From: JBBTCJ01 sp038043285
Lineage (GTDB): Bacteria > Planctomycetota > Phycisphaerae > UBA1845
Length of the DNA stretch: 64,000 nucleotides
Direction of reading: 5' to 3'
Assembly (NCBI GenBank): GCA_038043285.1
Contig: JBBTCJ010000007.1
Coordinates: 1-64,000 of the forward strand
The notes under the pieces were generated by a model, which did no database searches, was not told the origin of the DNA, and saw only the letters and a program-made list of their open reading frames with translations. A program made the position numbers and the translations under genes. Positions 25,464 through 34,008 of this stretch are shown piece by piece (position 1 is the stretch's first letter; each line of letters begins with the position of its first letter).

Positions 25464-26651
25464 ATGACGACCCCATCGCCCACGATGTCCCGCCGCGCCC
25501 TTCGCTTTGATCGCGCCGAGGCGGGCGGAGCGCTGGGCGACCTGGGCACGTTCATTCCGCTTCTGGTCGCCATGGTGTACACCTGCGGGCTGCAGCTCGG
25601 CCCCGCGCTGTTGGCCGCCGGGGTTCTCAACATCCTTACCGGCGTTGTCTTTCGCATTCCCATGCCCGTCCAGCCGATGAAAGCCATCGCCACGGTGGCC
25701 ATTGCCGAAAAGCTGAGCGAGTCGCAAATCCTCTGCGCCGGGATGGTCACCGGCGGCTTGATTCTCTTGGCGGGTCTGACCGGACTGATCGACCATCTCA
25801 ATCGTGCCGTGCCGAAAAGCGTCGTTCGCGGCTTACAGTTGGCTATGGGGTTGAAGCTGCTGACCAGCGGATACGAAATGATCGCCCGTTGTGACGCATG
25901 GATCGGCTCGGACAGCGTCGCATTGGGAATCGCGTGCGCGGTATTGGTGCTGGCGCTGTATTTTTCGTCGCGAATTCCGGGGGCGCTGGTGGTGTTCGGG
26001 ATCGGTCTGGCAGCCCTGTTGATCAGGCAACCGGCGCTGCTGGGGCAAACGCAGTTGGGCATGAGCTGGCGGCTGCCGTCGCTGGGAAGCGGGAACGATT
26101 GGCTGATCGGCACCTGGCGTGGGGCCTTGCCCCAGTTGCCGCTGACCACCTTGAACTCAGTGATCGCGGTGTGTGCCCTGGCGAAGGATTTGTTCCCACA
26201 CAGCGACGCCCGGCCCGGGCGGGTCGCCGTGTCGGTCGGGCTGATGAATCTGCTGACCTGTCCGCTGGGGGGCATGCCCATGTGTCACGGCGCCGGCGGG
26301 TTGGCCGGGCAGTATCGCTTCGGCGCCCGAACCGGGGGCAGTGTCATTCTCCTCGGCGCGGTCAAGTGCCTGCTCGCGGTGGCCCTGGGCGATTCGTTGC
26401 TTCAGTGGTTGCAGGCCTATCCGCAATCGGTCCTCGGCGTGCTGCTGTTGTTCAGCGGGCTGGAGTTGTCGATGGCCTGCCGCGATCAAAGTTCGCGGGT
26501 GGACTTCTTCGTGCTGCTGCTGACCGCGGGGGCGTGCCTGGCGATCAACATGGCCGCCGGGTTCGTGATCGGCTGGTCGCTGGCCGCCGCGTTGCTTTGG
26601 GGATGGTTCCGCATCGAACCGCCGGCGGATTCTTCGGACCCCCGCGCCTAA
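25464..26651 (+). CDS. MOT1-type molybdate/sulfate transporter
   Basis: A 395-residue integral membrane protein resembling the MOT1/SulP-related family: RFDRAEAGGALGDLGTFIPL near the N-terminus and MPMCHGAGGLAGQYRFGAR in the second half, both family hallmarks. About ten to eleven hydrophobic helices. Family members take up molybdate with high affinity or sulfate. A molybdate role fits the molybdopterin enzyme encoded 18 kb away (44332-47133), but the two are not in one operon. The start could also be ATG 25485. Confidence 0.82.
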   Translation: MTTPSPTMSRRALRFDRAEAGGALGDLGTFIPLLVAMVYTCGLQLGPALLAAGVLNILTGVVFRIPMPVQPMKAIATVAIAEKLSESQILCAGMVTGGLILLAGLTGLIDHLNRAVPKSVVRGLQLAMGLKLLTSGYEMIARCDAWIGSDSVALGIACAVLVLALYFSSRIPGALVVFGIGLAALLIRQPALLGQTQLGMSWRLPSLGSGNDWLIGTWRGALPQLPLTTLNSVIAVCALAKDLFPHSDARPGRVAVSVGLMNLLTCPLGGMPMCHGAGGLAGQYRFGARTGGSVILLGAVKCLLAVALGDSLLQWLQAYPQSVLGVLLLFSGLELSMACRDQSSRVDFFVLLLTAGACLAINMAAGFVIGWSLAAALLWGWFRIEPPADSSDPRA

Positions 26652-27003
26652 AGCGCCCTTGCCTCTTGTGTAGCGTCGCCCTTCGTGGGCGGCGCCTTCA
26701 GGAAAACGCCGCAGATAGACGGTCAGGTTCACAAAAGCGGATTCTGTTCCAAACTCAAATCGCGCGTCGGCAGAATTCACATGTCGAACGTGTCGCTCCG
26801 CTTCCGCGTTCCCAGCATTGCCGCACCGGCATCGTCACCCTGGTATCGCCGATCGCGGTCTCTGTGAGAATCGTCCTTCGTCCGCGGCGCGGGCATTTCA
26901 CCTCGGCGAGAGCGTCAAGCGCCGACCGCGCCACGGTCGATATTCGCAGAACCGATGGCCGGGACGCCCTCGGAGTCTGACGTGGACCGGAGGCTGGCGA
27001 GTC
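26652..27003. other. Intergenic, nothing recognised
   Basis: Lies between the transporter and epimerase genes, both on the plus strand. Reading frames through it lack motifs and ribosome sites. A possible small stem (GCCC TTCGT GGGC) near 26681 is too weak for a terminator call. Confidence 0.5.
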
Positions 27004-28041
27004 GTGCGCGTTCTGATCACCGGACATCGAGGCTACATCGGGGCGGTGATGGCCGCGGTCTTGAAGAACGCTCGATTCGAGGTCGCGGGAATGGACTGCG
27101 ACCTGTACGGTCCCTGCGACTTCGGCAGGACGCGGGACGAGGTCGCCGCCTTCGACGTCGACGTTCGCGACGTCGAGTTCACTGATCTGCTGTCCTTCGA
27201 CGCGGTGGTGCATCTGGCCGCTACCCCCGAGGATTGGAACGGCGCGCTGGATCCAACCGTCAGCGAAGCGATCAACCGCGACGCGGCCATTCGGCTGGCG
27301 GAGTGCTGCAAGAAGGCCCAGGTGGGCCGGCTGCTGTTTGCCTCCACCTGTGCCGTGTACGGCCGAGCGCTGAACGAATTGCAGGACGAGGAGTCGGCCA
27401 CCCATCCGCTGACGCCCTACGCGCGGGCGAAGTTGGACGCCGAACGGGCCTTGCTCCGTCTCTCCGACACGAGTTTGTCCGTGGTGGTCATGCGGAACGC
27501 GACGGCGTACGGCGCATCGCCTCGAATGCGGCTGGACACCGCCGTCAACGAGTTTGTAGCCTCCGCGGTGACCACGGGACGGATCGACATGCAGACCGAA
27601 GGGCGGGCGTGGCGTCCGTTCGTGCACGTCGAGGACGTGGCCCGAATGTACGCGGCCGTGCTGGCGGCCCCCAATGCCTCGGTCTCCGGACAGGTCATCA
27701 ACGCCGTCCGAAGCGACGAGAATTATCGCATCATCGACGCCGCCGATCGGGTGGCGGAACTGATTCCCGGTTGCACGAGGTCCGCGCCGCCCCGAACGTT
27801 CGATCGACGAAGCTACCGCGTGGATGGGGGAAAACTGGCGCGGTTGTTTCCGCGCCTGGAGCTGCATTGGACGCTCGATCAGGGAACCCGCCAGTTGCGC
27901 GAGGCCTTCCGGACCTCGGGACTGACACCGGGCGAGCTTCGCTCCCCAAGGTTCCGCCGCATCCGACGGCTGTCCACCCTGATGGAGCGCGGAGAATTGG
28001 ATTCACAATTACGCCGCGCGTCCGCCTTGATGCTTCGCTAA
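27004..28041 (+). CDS. NAD-dependent epimerase/dehydratase (extended SDR)
   Basis: A 345-residue protein starting at GTG 27004 (VRVLITGHRGYIG), with GGAGG upstream; an in-frame ATG at 26818 adds only an Arg-rich tail. The Rossmann motif is GHRGYIG, followed by VVHLAA and the catalytic YxxxK in PLTPYARAKLDAE, with FASTCAVYG carrying the active-site Ser/Thr. FVHVEDVARMYAAVL is the usual downstream motif. Likely a nucleotide-sugar epimerase or dehydratase supplying envelope glycans. Exact substrate unknown. Confidence 0.85.
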   Translation: MRVLITGHRGYIGAVMAAVLKNARFEVAGMDCDLYGPCDFGRTRDEVAAFDVDVRDVEFTDLLSFDAVVHLAATPEDWNGALDPTVSEAINRDAAIRLAECCKKAQVGRLLFASTCAVYGRALNELQDEESATHPLTPYARAKLDAERALLRLSDTSLSVVVMRNATAYGASPRMRLDTAVNEFVASAVTTGRIDMQTEGRAWRPFVHVEDVARMYAAVLAAPNASVSGQVINAVRSDENYRIIDAADRVAELIPGCTRSAPPRTFDRRSYRVDGGKLARLFPRLELHWTLDQGTRQLREAFRTSGLTPGELRSPRFRRIRRLSTLMERGELDSQLRRASALMLR

Positions 28042-28304
28042 GGCCTCGAACTCCACCCGTCCATCGCGGCGAACCCTCCGCCGAGTGCTCCGACGCAGCC
28101 AAACATTCGAGTGGGGTTCCCGACCGTGGGTATCCCAGCCCGCAACTCCGTCTGCGATGGAGCACCAGGATGTCCTAAGTTGTACGAACCAGTCTACCCC
28201 GCTTCACCCGACCGACCCGACGTGGTAGGCTCCTCGGTTGCCCGCAAACGGTATCGAACCGAACAGGTTCGTGGAATCCCCTGATCGAAGGAGATGGACG
28301 CATC

Positions 28305-29054
28305 ATGAAGAAGGTCATTGCAATGTTCTTGCTCGCGGCGGCTGCGACTCCGCTGATCGCCCAGGAGAAGACGGCCAAACCCGGCGACCTTACCGACCCC
28401 ATCGAAATCCTCAAGAAGGCCGACGACGCGACCAAGGCCCTGGAGTCGGTCAAGTACGTCGCCGCCACCGAAGGCGTCGAAGCCAACGCCCCGAAGATGC
28501 CCAAGGTCGAGGGCACGGTGGTATTGAGCGGATGGAACAACGGCGCGCCGCAAAAATGGTTCTACAACATCACCGTGCAGGCCCCGGGATCGACGGAGAA
28601 GAAGGAAGTGGTGGCCGGCACGGACGGCGAAACCTACTTCGTCATCGACAAGCAGAACAAAAAGGTCTACGCGGACATTGACCCCGCGGTGCTGGGGTCC
28701 ACCGGGCGGATGATCCGCGGCATCACCATGTTGGAATACGTCCACCCCACGCCGTTCAGCGATGAGCTCAACGGCGAGAAGCAGGAGCTGGTCGGCTCGG
28801 CCACGATCGGCAACGAGGAGTGCTACGAAATTTTCGTGAAGTACAAGGGCCCCGCCCAGGAGGCCCACTGGTTCTTTTCCAAGAAGGATTTCCTCCCGCG
28901 ACAGGCGATCCGCTTGTTCCAGAACCCCGCAGGAGAACGCGGCGGAACCAAGTTGACCGTCACCCTCCTGACTCCTGACCCCAAGCTCGACGAAGCGGCC
29001 TTCAAGCTCGTCGTGCCCGACGGGTTCGAGAAAATCGACGACTTCGCGCCGTGA
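28305..29054 (+). CDS. Secreted DUF2092 protein (LolA-like fold)
   Basis: A 249-residue exported protein: signal peptide MKKVIAMFLLAAAATPLIAQ, then DPIEILKKADDATKALESVK. The body (VVLSGWNNGAPQKWFYNI, AGTDGETYFVIDKQNKKVY, CYEIFVKYKGPAQEAHWFF) and the ending FKLVVPDGFEKIDDF fit the DUF2092 group, whose fold resembles LolA/LppX lipid carriers. GAAGGAG lies ten bases before the ATG. Role unknown; periplasmic lipid or lipoprotein handling is a guess from the fold. It is monocistronic here. Confidence 0.8.
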   Translation: MKKVIAMFLLAAAATPLIAQEKTAKPGDLTDPIEILKKADDATKALESVKYVAATEGVEANAPKMPKVEGTVVLSGWNNGAPQKWFYNITVQAPGSTEKKEVVAGTDGETYFVIDKQNKKVYADIDPAVLGSTGRMIRGITMLEYVHPTPFSDELNGEKQELVGSATIGNEECYEIFVKYKGPAQEAHWFFSKKDFLPRQAIRLFQNPAGERGGTKLTVTLLTPDPKLDEAAFKLVVPDGFEKIDDFAP

Positions 29055-29651
29055 CCTTAGGCCGGGCGATGATCGAACGGAATCCGGACCTGAACGACCG
29101 GGGCATCCAGGAAACGCCGCAGAAACGCCCCCAGGGGGCCTTATCCGTACGCTCGACGGCCCGAGGACGGTGTCCTGCGCTCGGGTGGCCCAGATCCTCT
29201 GGACCTGGGGGAGCCGACGCTACACGCCGGTCAGGTGATCGGGTCGGGTGGCCACAGGGGTTTTTCAATTGTCGCTTGCCGCGGTACTTAGAACTGGTCA
29301 CGGCACGGGCCGGCGATCCGCCAATGCCGTCCGACACCGCGAGACTCGGACAAATGCAAGACCCCCTGATGTCGGGTTGGGGGTGTTGAAAACCGTCGCC
29401 CGGTCGGGTATACATCTCACGACGCCCTGGTGGGCGGCTTTCCTGAAATCCCCGTGGCACGGGGCGGGCTGGCGAAGAAATCCAGTCCCTTGGACGGGTC
29501 CGACAGGAACTTGGGCGGTCCGTTCGCCACTGCGAACCGGGCCGCAGGAGTCACCCGGACAATCCGGTTCGCCTGATGTTAGTGCTTGGCTGGGGGTTTG
29601 CTCGGTGGGCATGAAGCCGCCGACGCCCCGACTTGACGCGGAGACCGACCG
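29055..29651 (+). other. Intergenic with promoter and long leader
   Basis: No gene recognised in this 597-bp stretch. It contains a nested stem (CCCGAG-GAC...GTCC...CTCGGG, about 29152-29180) and a strong sigma-70-like promoter at 29386-29414. If that promoter drives the coiled-coil gene, the leader is about 230 bases. Confidence 0.55.
29386..29414 (+). promoter_or_regulatory. Sigma-70-type promoter
   Basis: TTGAAA (29386-29391), a 17-bp spacer, TATACA (29409-29414). It points to the coiled-coil gene at 29652, with a predicted start near 29421. Confidence 0.6.
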
Positions 29652-30545
29652 TTGAGCACCGTAAGCAAAATCTTCATCGTGTTGTTGACCGTCTTCAGCA
29701 TCGCGTTCACCGCCATGACCGTGTCGGTGGTGGCCCAATCGACAAACTGGCGGGATACGGCGCTGAAGTATGAGCAACACGCACGAGTCACCGACGCCAA
29801 TCTGCGCGCCGTGATCGACGCCAACGCCGCCGAGCTGGCCAGCGCCAGGGACTCGGTCGTCGGGCATCTGGCGACCATCGGCGATCTGGAAAAAAAGCTT
29901 CAGGACGCATCGAGCGAAGTGGCCAAGCTCCGCTCCGAACTGGCCAAGGCCGACGCCGAACGTGGCAGCACCGAGGCCATGAATCGGGCGCTGCTCTCGC
30001 AGTTGGAAATGGCCCGGATGGCCGAGGCGGAGTATCGCCAGCAACGTGACAAGCTCGAACGCGACAGCGTTGACTTCCAGCAACGCAACATCGACCTCAA
30101 CGATCGGGTCAACGAGTTGACCGCCCAGGTGTCCGTGCTCGCGGAGCAGAAGCGGCACTACGAGCAGCAGATCAACGTGCTGCAAACCGACGTGCAAAAG
30201 CTGTCGCGACAGGCTTCCGCGCCGGCGGCCGGAACCGCGATGGAGTCGCCGGCGGGAGCCGCCATGCGCGGCGTGTCGGCGCTTTCGCCGGTGCGAACCG
30301 CCGCCATTCGCGGCAAGGTGCTGAAGGTCGACGGCAACCTCGTCACCTTGAGCATCGGCTCCGCTGATGGGGTGCGGAAGGACATGCGTTTCGTGGTCCA
30401 CCGCGACGGACAATATGTCGCTGACGTAACCGTCAACCTCGTCGATCCGGACAAGGCCGCGGGTCGCCTCGCCCAGTCGGCCGGGGCGATCCACGAAGGC
30501 GACGACGTCATCGACGCGGTCTCGCTGGCCGGTTCGGGCAAGTAA
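29652..30545 (+). CDS. Membrane-anchored coiled-coil protein
   Basis: A 297-residue protein starting at TTG 29652, with CGGAG about ten bases upstream. An N-terminal hydrophobic helix (IFIVLLTVFSIAFTAMTVSVV) acts as an anchor or signal. Residues ~35-195 are heptad-rich coiled coil (KLRSELAKADAERGS, DKLERDSVDFQQRNIDLNDRVNEL). A ~90-residue C-terminal beta domain (IRGKVLKVDGNLVTLSIGSA, GVRKDMRFVVHRDGQYVADV) resembles the C-terminal beta part of MreC-like or S1/OB-type proteins. It is followed by a 50-residue membrane protein and then mreB, so a cell-shape role (MreC-like scaffold) is a reasonable but unproven inference. Confidence 0.75.
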   Translation: MSTVSKIFIVLLTVFSIAFTAMTVSVVAQSTNWRDTALKYEQHARVTDANLRAVIDANAAELASARDSVVGHLATIGDLEKKLQDASSEVAKLRSELAKADAERGSTEAMNRALLSQLEMARMAEAEYRQQRDKLERDSVDFQQRNIDLNDRVNELTAQVSVLAEQKRHYEQQINVLQTDVQKLSRQASAPAAGTAMESPAGAAMRGVSALSPVRTAAIRGKVLKVDGNLVTLSIGSADGVRKDMRFVVHRDGQYVADVTVNLVDPDKAAGRLAQSAGAIHEGDDVIDAVSLAGSGK

Positions 30546-30576
30546 GGACAATTGCGGAATGGCGAATGCGGAAGCC

Positions 30577-30621
30577 AATCCGTACCGCGACCCGATCAGA
30601 GCCGCGACCCTGACGGAGCGG
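30577..30621 (+). repeat. Dispersed intergenic repeat, copy 9 (double)
   Basis: CCAATCCGTACCGCGACCC then GATCAGAGCCGCGACC and TGACGGAGCGG. It has the same double form as copy 8 and is preceded by ATTGCGGAATGGCGAATGCGG. Confidence 0.7.
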
Positions 30622-30657
30622 ATTTCAGGCGGGTGATTTTGTGCAAGGTGGGTTACG

Positions 30658-30810
30658 ATGAGCGAACGTCCGGCGAGTGATCAGCCTGAACACGACGTGT
30701 ACACGATCCTGCTGATCGTCGCCACGGCCCTGACCATCGGCGCGACGGCGTATCTGGTGATTCGCAGCCAACAGCTTTTTGGCTCCTGGAATCCCTTCGC
30801 CGGGGCGTAG
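30658..30810 (+). CDS. Small single-helix membrane protein (50 aa)
   Basis: ATG at 30658 with AAGGTGGG six bases upstream. It has a polar start MSERPASDQPEHDVY, one clear transmembrane helix (TILLIVATALTIGATAYLVI) and a short tail ending NPFAGA. Family not recognised. It lies between the coiled-coil gene and mreB, all on the plus strand, suggesting a shared envelope or morphology role. Confidence 0.65.
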   Translation: MSERPASDQPEHDVYTILLIVATALTIGATAYLVIRSQQLFGSWNPFAGA

Positions 30811-31012
30811 TCGGGCGCCGGCGTATACCCGCGGCCGCTGCTCAAGTGCAGGGACTCGGTTTGAGCGTGAACGTTCGCAAAAAGAGTTCTTGATGCAGTA
30901 GTTGGGAGGGGAGCGTCGCCGGGACGAACTTCGCGGCGTCGATCCAAACAGTTCATCCGTTCTCGGTCCGGCGCCGGCGTCAGGAAGCGCGGACGGTCAT
31001 GAGGTCTACCAG

Positions 31013-32065
31013 GTGATTCTCGATTCCCTCTTGGGCATGTTCAGCGTCGATATGGGAATCGACCTGGGCACCTGCAACACCTTGGTCTGCCTCAAGGGCG
31101 AGGGAATCGTCCTCAACGAACCGTCCGTCGTCGCGGTGCGGAAGGGGAGCAACCAGGTGCTGCGCAACGGCACCGCCGTCGGGCACGTAGCCAAGGAAAT
31201 GCTCGGCAAGACGCCCGGTTCCATCCAGGCTATCCGCCCCCTCAAACACGGCGTGATCGCGGACTTCGACATCACCGAGGCGATGCTGGGTTATTTCATC
31301 CGCAAGGCCCATGGCCGGAGTCGATTCGCCCGACCTCGCGTGGTGATCGCCGTCCCCTCGGGCATTACCGCGGTCGAAAAGCGGGCGGTGTACAACTCCG
31401 CCGAACGCGCCGGCGCTCGCCGCGTGTACCTGGTGGATGAGCCGATGGCCGCCGGCATCGGAGCCGGGCTGCCCATCGGCGAAGCCACCGGCTCCATGAT
31501 CGTGGACATCGGCGGCGGAACCACCGAAGTAGCCATCATGTCCCTGGCGGACATCGCCGTGGTGCAGAGCATCCGCGTCGCCGGCGACGAAATGGACTCC
31601 GCCATCGTCAACTACATGCGCCGCAAGCATGACCTGATGATCGGCTGGCAGACCGCCGAGACCATCAAGATCGAGTTGGGGACCGTCGGCGATCCAGACC
31701 CGGACGCCCGTCGGGTGGTTCGAGGTCGGGACGTGTCCCGTGGTCTACCGCAGGAATGTGAGATCTCGGCGTCCGAGGTGAAGGACGCGCTGCAGGAACC
31801 GGTCGCGGCCATCATCGCCGCCGTCATGGGCACGTTGGAATTGGCCGAACCGGAATTGGCCGCCGACTTGGTTGACAACGGCATCCACCTCGCCGGCGGC
31901 GGGGCCTTGCTCCGCGGGCTGAACCAGGCCATCGAACGCGCCACGGGCTTGAAGGTCACCGTGGTCGACGATCCACTCTGCTGCGTCGCGCGCGGGACAG
32001 CCGTCTACCTCGAAAACCTCGCCTCCTGGAAGGACACCATGGAGTCCGACGCCGACGACTATTAA
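31013..32065 (+). CDS. mreB: Rod-shape protein MreB
   Basis: A 350-residue actin-like protein. GTG at 31013 is chosen (VILDSLLGMFSVDMGIDLGT) with GAGG eight bases upstream; it restores the short amphipathic N-terminus. Actin-fold motifs: MGIDLGTCNTLVCLKGEGIV (phosphate 1), MIVDIGGGTTEVAIMSLADI (phosphate 2), and GIHLAGGGALLRGLNQAIE (adenosine). It polymerises at the inner membrane to guide lateral wall growth. Retention of mreB argues against the Planctomycetia orders that lack it. No mreC/mreD by sequence name follows. Confidence 0.95.
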   Translation: MILDSLLGMFSVDMGIDLGTCNTLVCLKGEGIVLNEPSVVAVRKGSNQVLRNGTAVGHVAKEMLGKTPGSIQAIRPLKHGVIADFDITEAMLGYFIRKAHGRSRFARPRVVIAVPSGITAVEKRAVYNSAERAGARRVYLVDEPMAAGIGAGLPIGEATGSMIVDIGGGTTEVAIMSLADIAVVQSIRVAGDEMDSAIVNYMRRKHDLMIGWQTAETIKIELGTVGDPDPDARRVVRGRDVSRGLPQECEISASEVKDALQEPVAAIIAAVMGTLELAEPELAADLVDNGIHLAGGGALLRGLNQAIERATGLKVTVVDDPLCCVARGTAVYLENLASWKDTMESDADDY

Positions 32066-32094
32066 GAGTGCGTCCTAAAGCCACTCTCCCCCAC

Positions 32095-32236
32095 GTATGT
32101 GTTTAGCGTGTATCAGCATCATCCGGGCTGGTCGTCGAAAAGCGACCGCCGTGATCAGCATGATGCTGAAACACGGGCATTGGATCGGGATCTCCAGATT
32201 GTCGCTCTCAGTACTGGGACCACGCTAAACACATAC
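32095..32236. mobile_element. MITE-like element: 16-bp terminal inverted repeats with nested stems
   Basis: Left arm GTATGTGTTTAGCGTG (32095-32110) and right arm CACGCTAAACACATAC (32221-32236) are exact reverse complements. Inside lie a second perfect inverted repeat, TCAGCATCAT (32113-32122) and ATGATGCTGA (32160-32169), and a small hairpin GGTCG...CGACC around 32130-32147. Length is 142 bp and there is no coding capacity. No clear target-site duplication is visible. It sits just after mreB; an alternative is a structured mRNA 3' end. Confidence 0.55.
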
Positions 32237-32431
32237 CAAGGAAGTGGGCCATCCGACCGCTGAGAACAGGAAGACGGGAAATGCGTTCCTCGACGTAAAG
32301 AGCGGCCTGGGAGAGAGCGCGGTCGCCTCGGCCCGGACCACCGAACTTCGACCGTGCCGTTGGAATCGAACGATCGCATCTCTATGATCGGCGGCCTTGA
32401 TGGACGCACGGCTCCCAGGGTTGACCCCACG
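32237..32431. other. Remaining intergenic sequence before the MBL gene
   Basis: Nothing recognised apart from the inverted-repeat element immediately to its left. An in-frame ATG at 32354 would extend the MBL gene but adds residues that do not belong to the fold. Confidence 0.45.
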
Positions 32432-33094
32432 ATGACCAAGACAGCTCTGACCATCCACGTCACGAACGATCCCATCTACATGGAGAACGGGTACACGGTC
32501 TATCTCCGCGACGGGGGGCCGTGCTGGATCATCGACCCGGGTTTCGATCCCCAAGCGGGGCAGATCGTCGAACACGTTCGCAAGCATCGCCTCCAACCGG
32601 CGGCGATCGTCCTGACCCACGCCCACCCGGACCACATTGCGGGGATCGACGATGTCCGCGACGCCCTCGGTCCGCTTCCGGTGTATCTAGCCCGGGAAGA
32701 ATGGAAGGCCTTGATCGACTCGATGGAGAACCTCTCGGGATTGATGGGTGAGGGGATCGTCACCAAGGTCAACGATCCGCTGGACCTTCCGCACGGCTCG
32801 ACCTTGGAGCTCGACGGCACGAGGTGGTCGGTCCTCGACACGCATGGGCACTCGCCGGGGGGAAGGACGATCTACTCAGCGGACCTGGGCGTCGCCTTCG
32901 TCGGGGACGCTTTGTTTGCCGGCAGCGTGGGCCGGGTGGACTTCCCCAACAGCGACGGGGATGCGCTGCTCCGCAACCTCCGCAACCACCTGATGACCCT
33001 GCCCGACGCGACGCGGGTTCTTTCCGGTCATGGCCCGGAGAGCACGATCGGTCGAGAGAAGGGCACCAATCCCTACGTTCGCCACGGTTTCTAG
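32432..33094 (+). CDS. MBL-fold metallo-hydrolase (glyoxalase II-like)
   Basis: A 220-residue metallo-beta-lactamase-fold enzyme starting MTKTALTIHVTNDPIYMENG. The metal ligands are in THAHPDHIAGIDD (HxHxDH), with further ligands in DTHGHSPGG and the Asp in FVGDALFAGSVGR, and the C-terminal His in VLSGHGPESTIG. Length and pattern match small hydroxyacylglutathione-hydrolase-like proteins. Substrate unknown. ATG at 32432 is preferred over one 26 codons upstream. Confidence 0.85.
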   Translation: MTKTALTIHVTNDPIYMENGYTVYLRDGGPCWIIDPGFDPQAGQIVEHVRKHRLQPAAIVLTHAHPDHIAGIDDVRDALGPLPVYLAREEWKALIDSMENLSGLMGEGIVTKVNDPLDLPHGSTLELDGTRWSVLDTHGHSPGGRTIYSADLGVAFVGDALFAGSVGRVDFPNSDGDALLRNLRNHLMTLPDATRVLSGHGPESTIGREKGTNPYVRHGF

Positions 33095-33128
33095 AGACCC
33101 GACACGGTGCGTCCTGCGGGTGAAAGGG

Positions 33129-33160
33129 CCCGCTTCCTCGCGGGCGCGGTACGGATCAGG
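33129..33160 (-). repeat. Dispersed intergenic repeat, copy 10
   Basis: CCGCTTCCTCGCGGGCGCGG then TACGGATCAGG, diverged in the middle. It lies between two convergent genes. Confidence 0.6.
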
Positions 33161-33231
33161 CGGCTCGGCGTCACGTTGTGCCGCGCGTTTCAGTCGCTCA
33201 CTCGGGCGAACGGCACCGAGCGATGACCGGG

Positions 33232-33864
33232 TCATGTTTGGGGTGCGGCGGCGGCGCTCCGCTCAAGGTGTTGCGGCCGCCCGGCCGTCAGGCGACCCAG
33301 TTGGGCACTGAGGCGATCGTAGAATTGCAACGCGACGGCCTGCTCGGCCTTGATGACTTCGTTGGCCCCGAGCTGGGACGCCCGCATTCCCTGCGACGCG
33401 TAGTTGGTCCGCGCGATGATGTAGATTTCCGGATGCAGCCGGCGAGCCAGCGCCGTCGCCTTCAGCACCGCGTCTTCGTCGGGAATGGTCAATGCCAGGA
33501 TGCTGGCACTATACAACCCCGCTTCGATCAGCGTCTCCGGCGTCGCGGCATTGCCCGACAGCACGCGACGCCCCAGGGCGGTCTGCGTTTCGACGGTGAT
33601 CGGGTTCCGCTCGACGATGACGTAGGGAACCTTTACCCGGTCCAACAAGTCGGCCACGCAGCGGCCGGCCAGCCCGAAACCGACAATGATGACGTGCCCC
33701 GCCAGAAGTCCTTCTGCCGGTCGCGGATAGACGGGAACAACTTGTAGCCGCAGTCCCTGCGGCCAATCCTGGGACTCGTCCAACTCGACGTGCCCGTCCC
33801 GAAACGTCGCGCCGACCGTTGTTCCGCCGATCAACCGTTCAGCCCCCTGAGGATTTCCTGGCAT
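33232..33864 (-). CDS. NAD-binding (TrkA-N/RCK-like) protein
   Basis: A 210-residue cytoplasmic protein. After a ~45-residue N-terminus (VGATFRDGHVELDESQDWPQGLRL, resembling small antitoxin-like beta modules) comes a Rossmann fold: VIIVGFGLAGRCVADLL, VIVERNPITVE, VLSGNAATPETL and ALTIPDEDAVLKATALAR. This is the TrkA-N pattern that binds NAD in K+ channels and KefB-type systems, followed by a C-terminal QAVALQFYDRLSAQL helix. No membrane domain is present, so it may be a stand-alone regulatory subunit of a transporter encoded elsewhere. Confidence 0.8.
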   Translation of the reverse strand: MPGNPQGAERLIGGTTVGATFRDGHVELDESQDWPQGLRLQVVPVYPRPAEGLLAGHVIIVGFGLAGRCVADLLDRVKVPYVIVERNPITVETQTALGRRVLSGNAATPETLIEAGLYSASILALTIPDEDAVLKATALARRLHPEIYIIARTNYASQGMRASQLGANEVIKAEQAVALQFYDRLSAQLGRLTAGRPQHLERSAAAAPQT

Positions 33865-34008
33865 GGTCGGCGGTGTTCGCCGACCCGGTCGAACGAACGC
33901 CGAAACCCATCCGCCTTCGGATTATCGGCGATTGGGGCTTACCGGTGACCTTGAACCCGGCCAGCGCGGGGCATGGTCGAACGCAGGTCATCAGCAGGGG
34001 CAAAGGCG

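Noticed and set aside
32095..32236. Intrinsic terminator for mreB
   Set aside because: The stems are long and nested with no T-tract. A mobile-element or other RNA explanation fits better.
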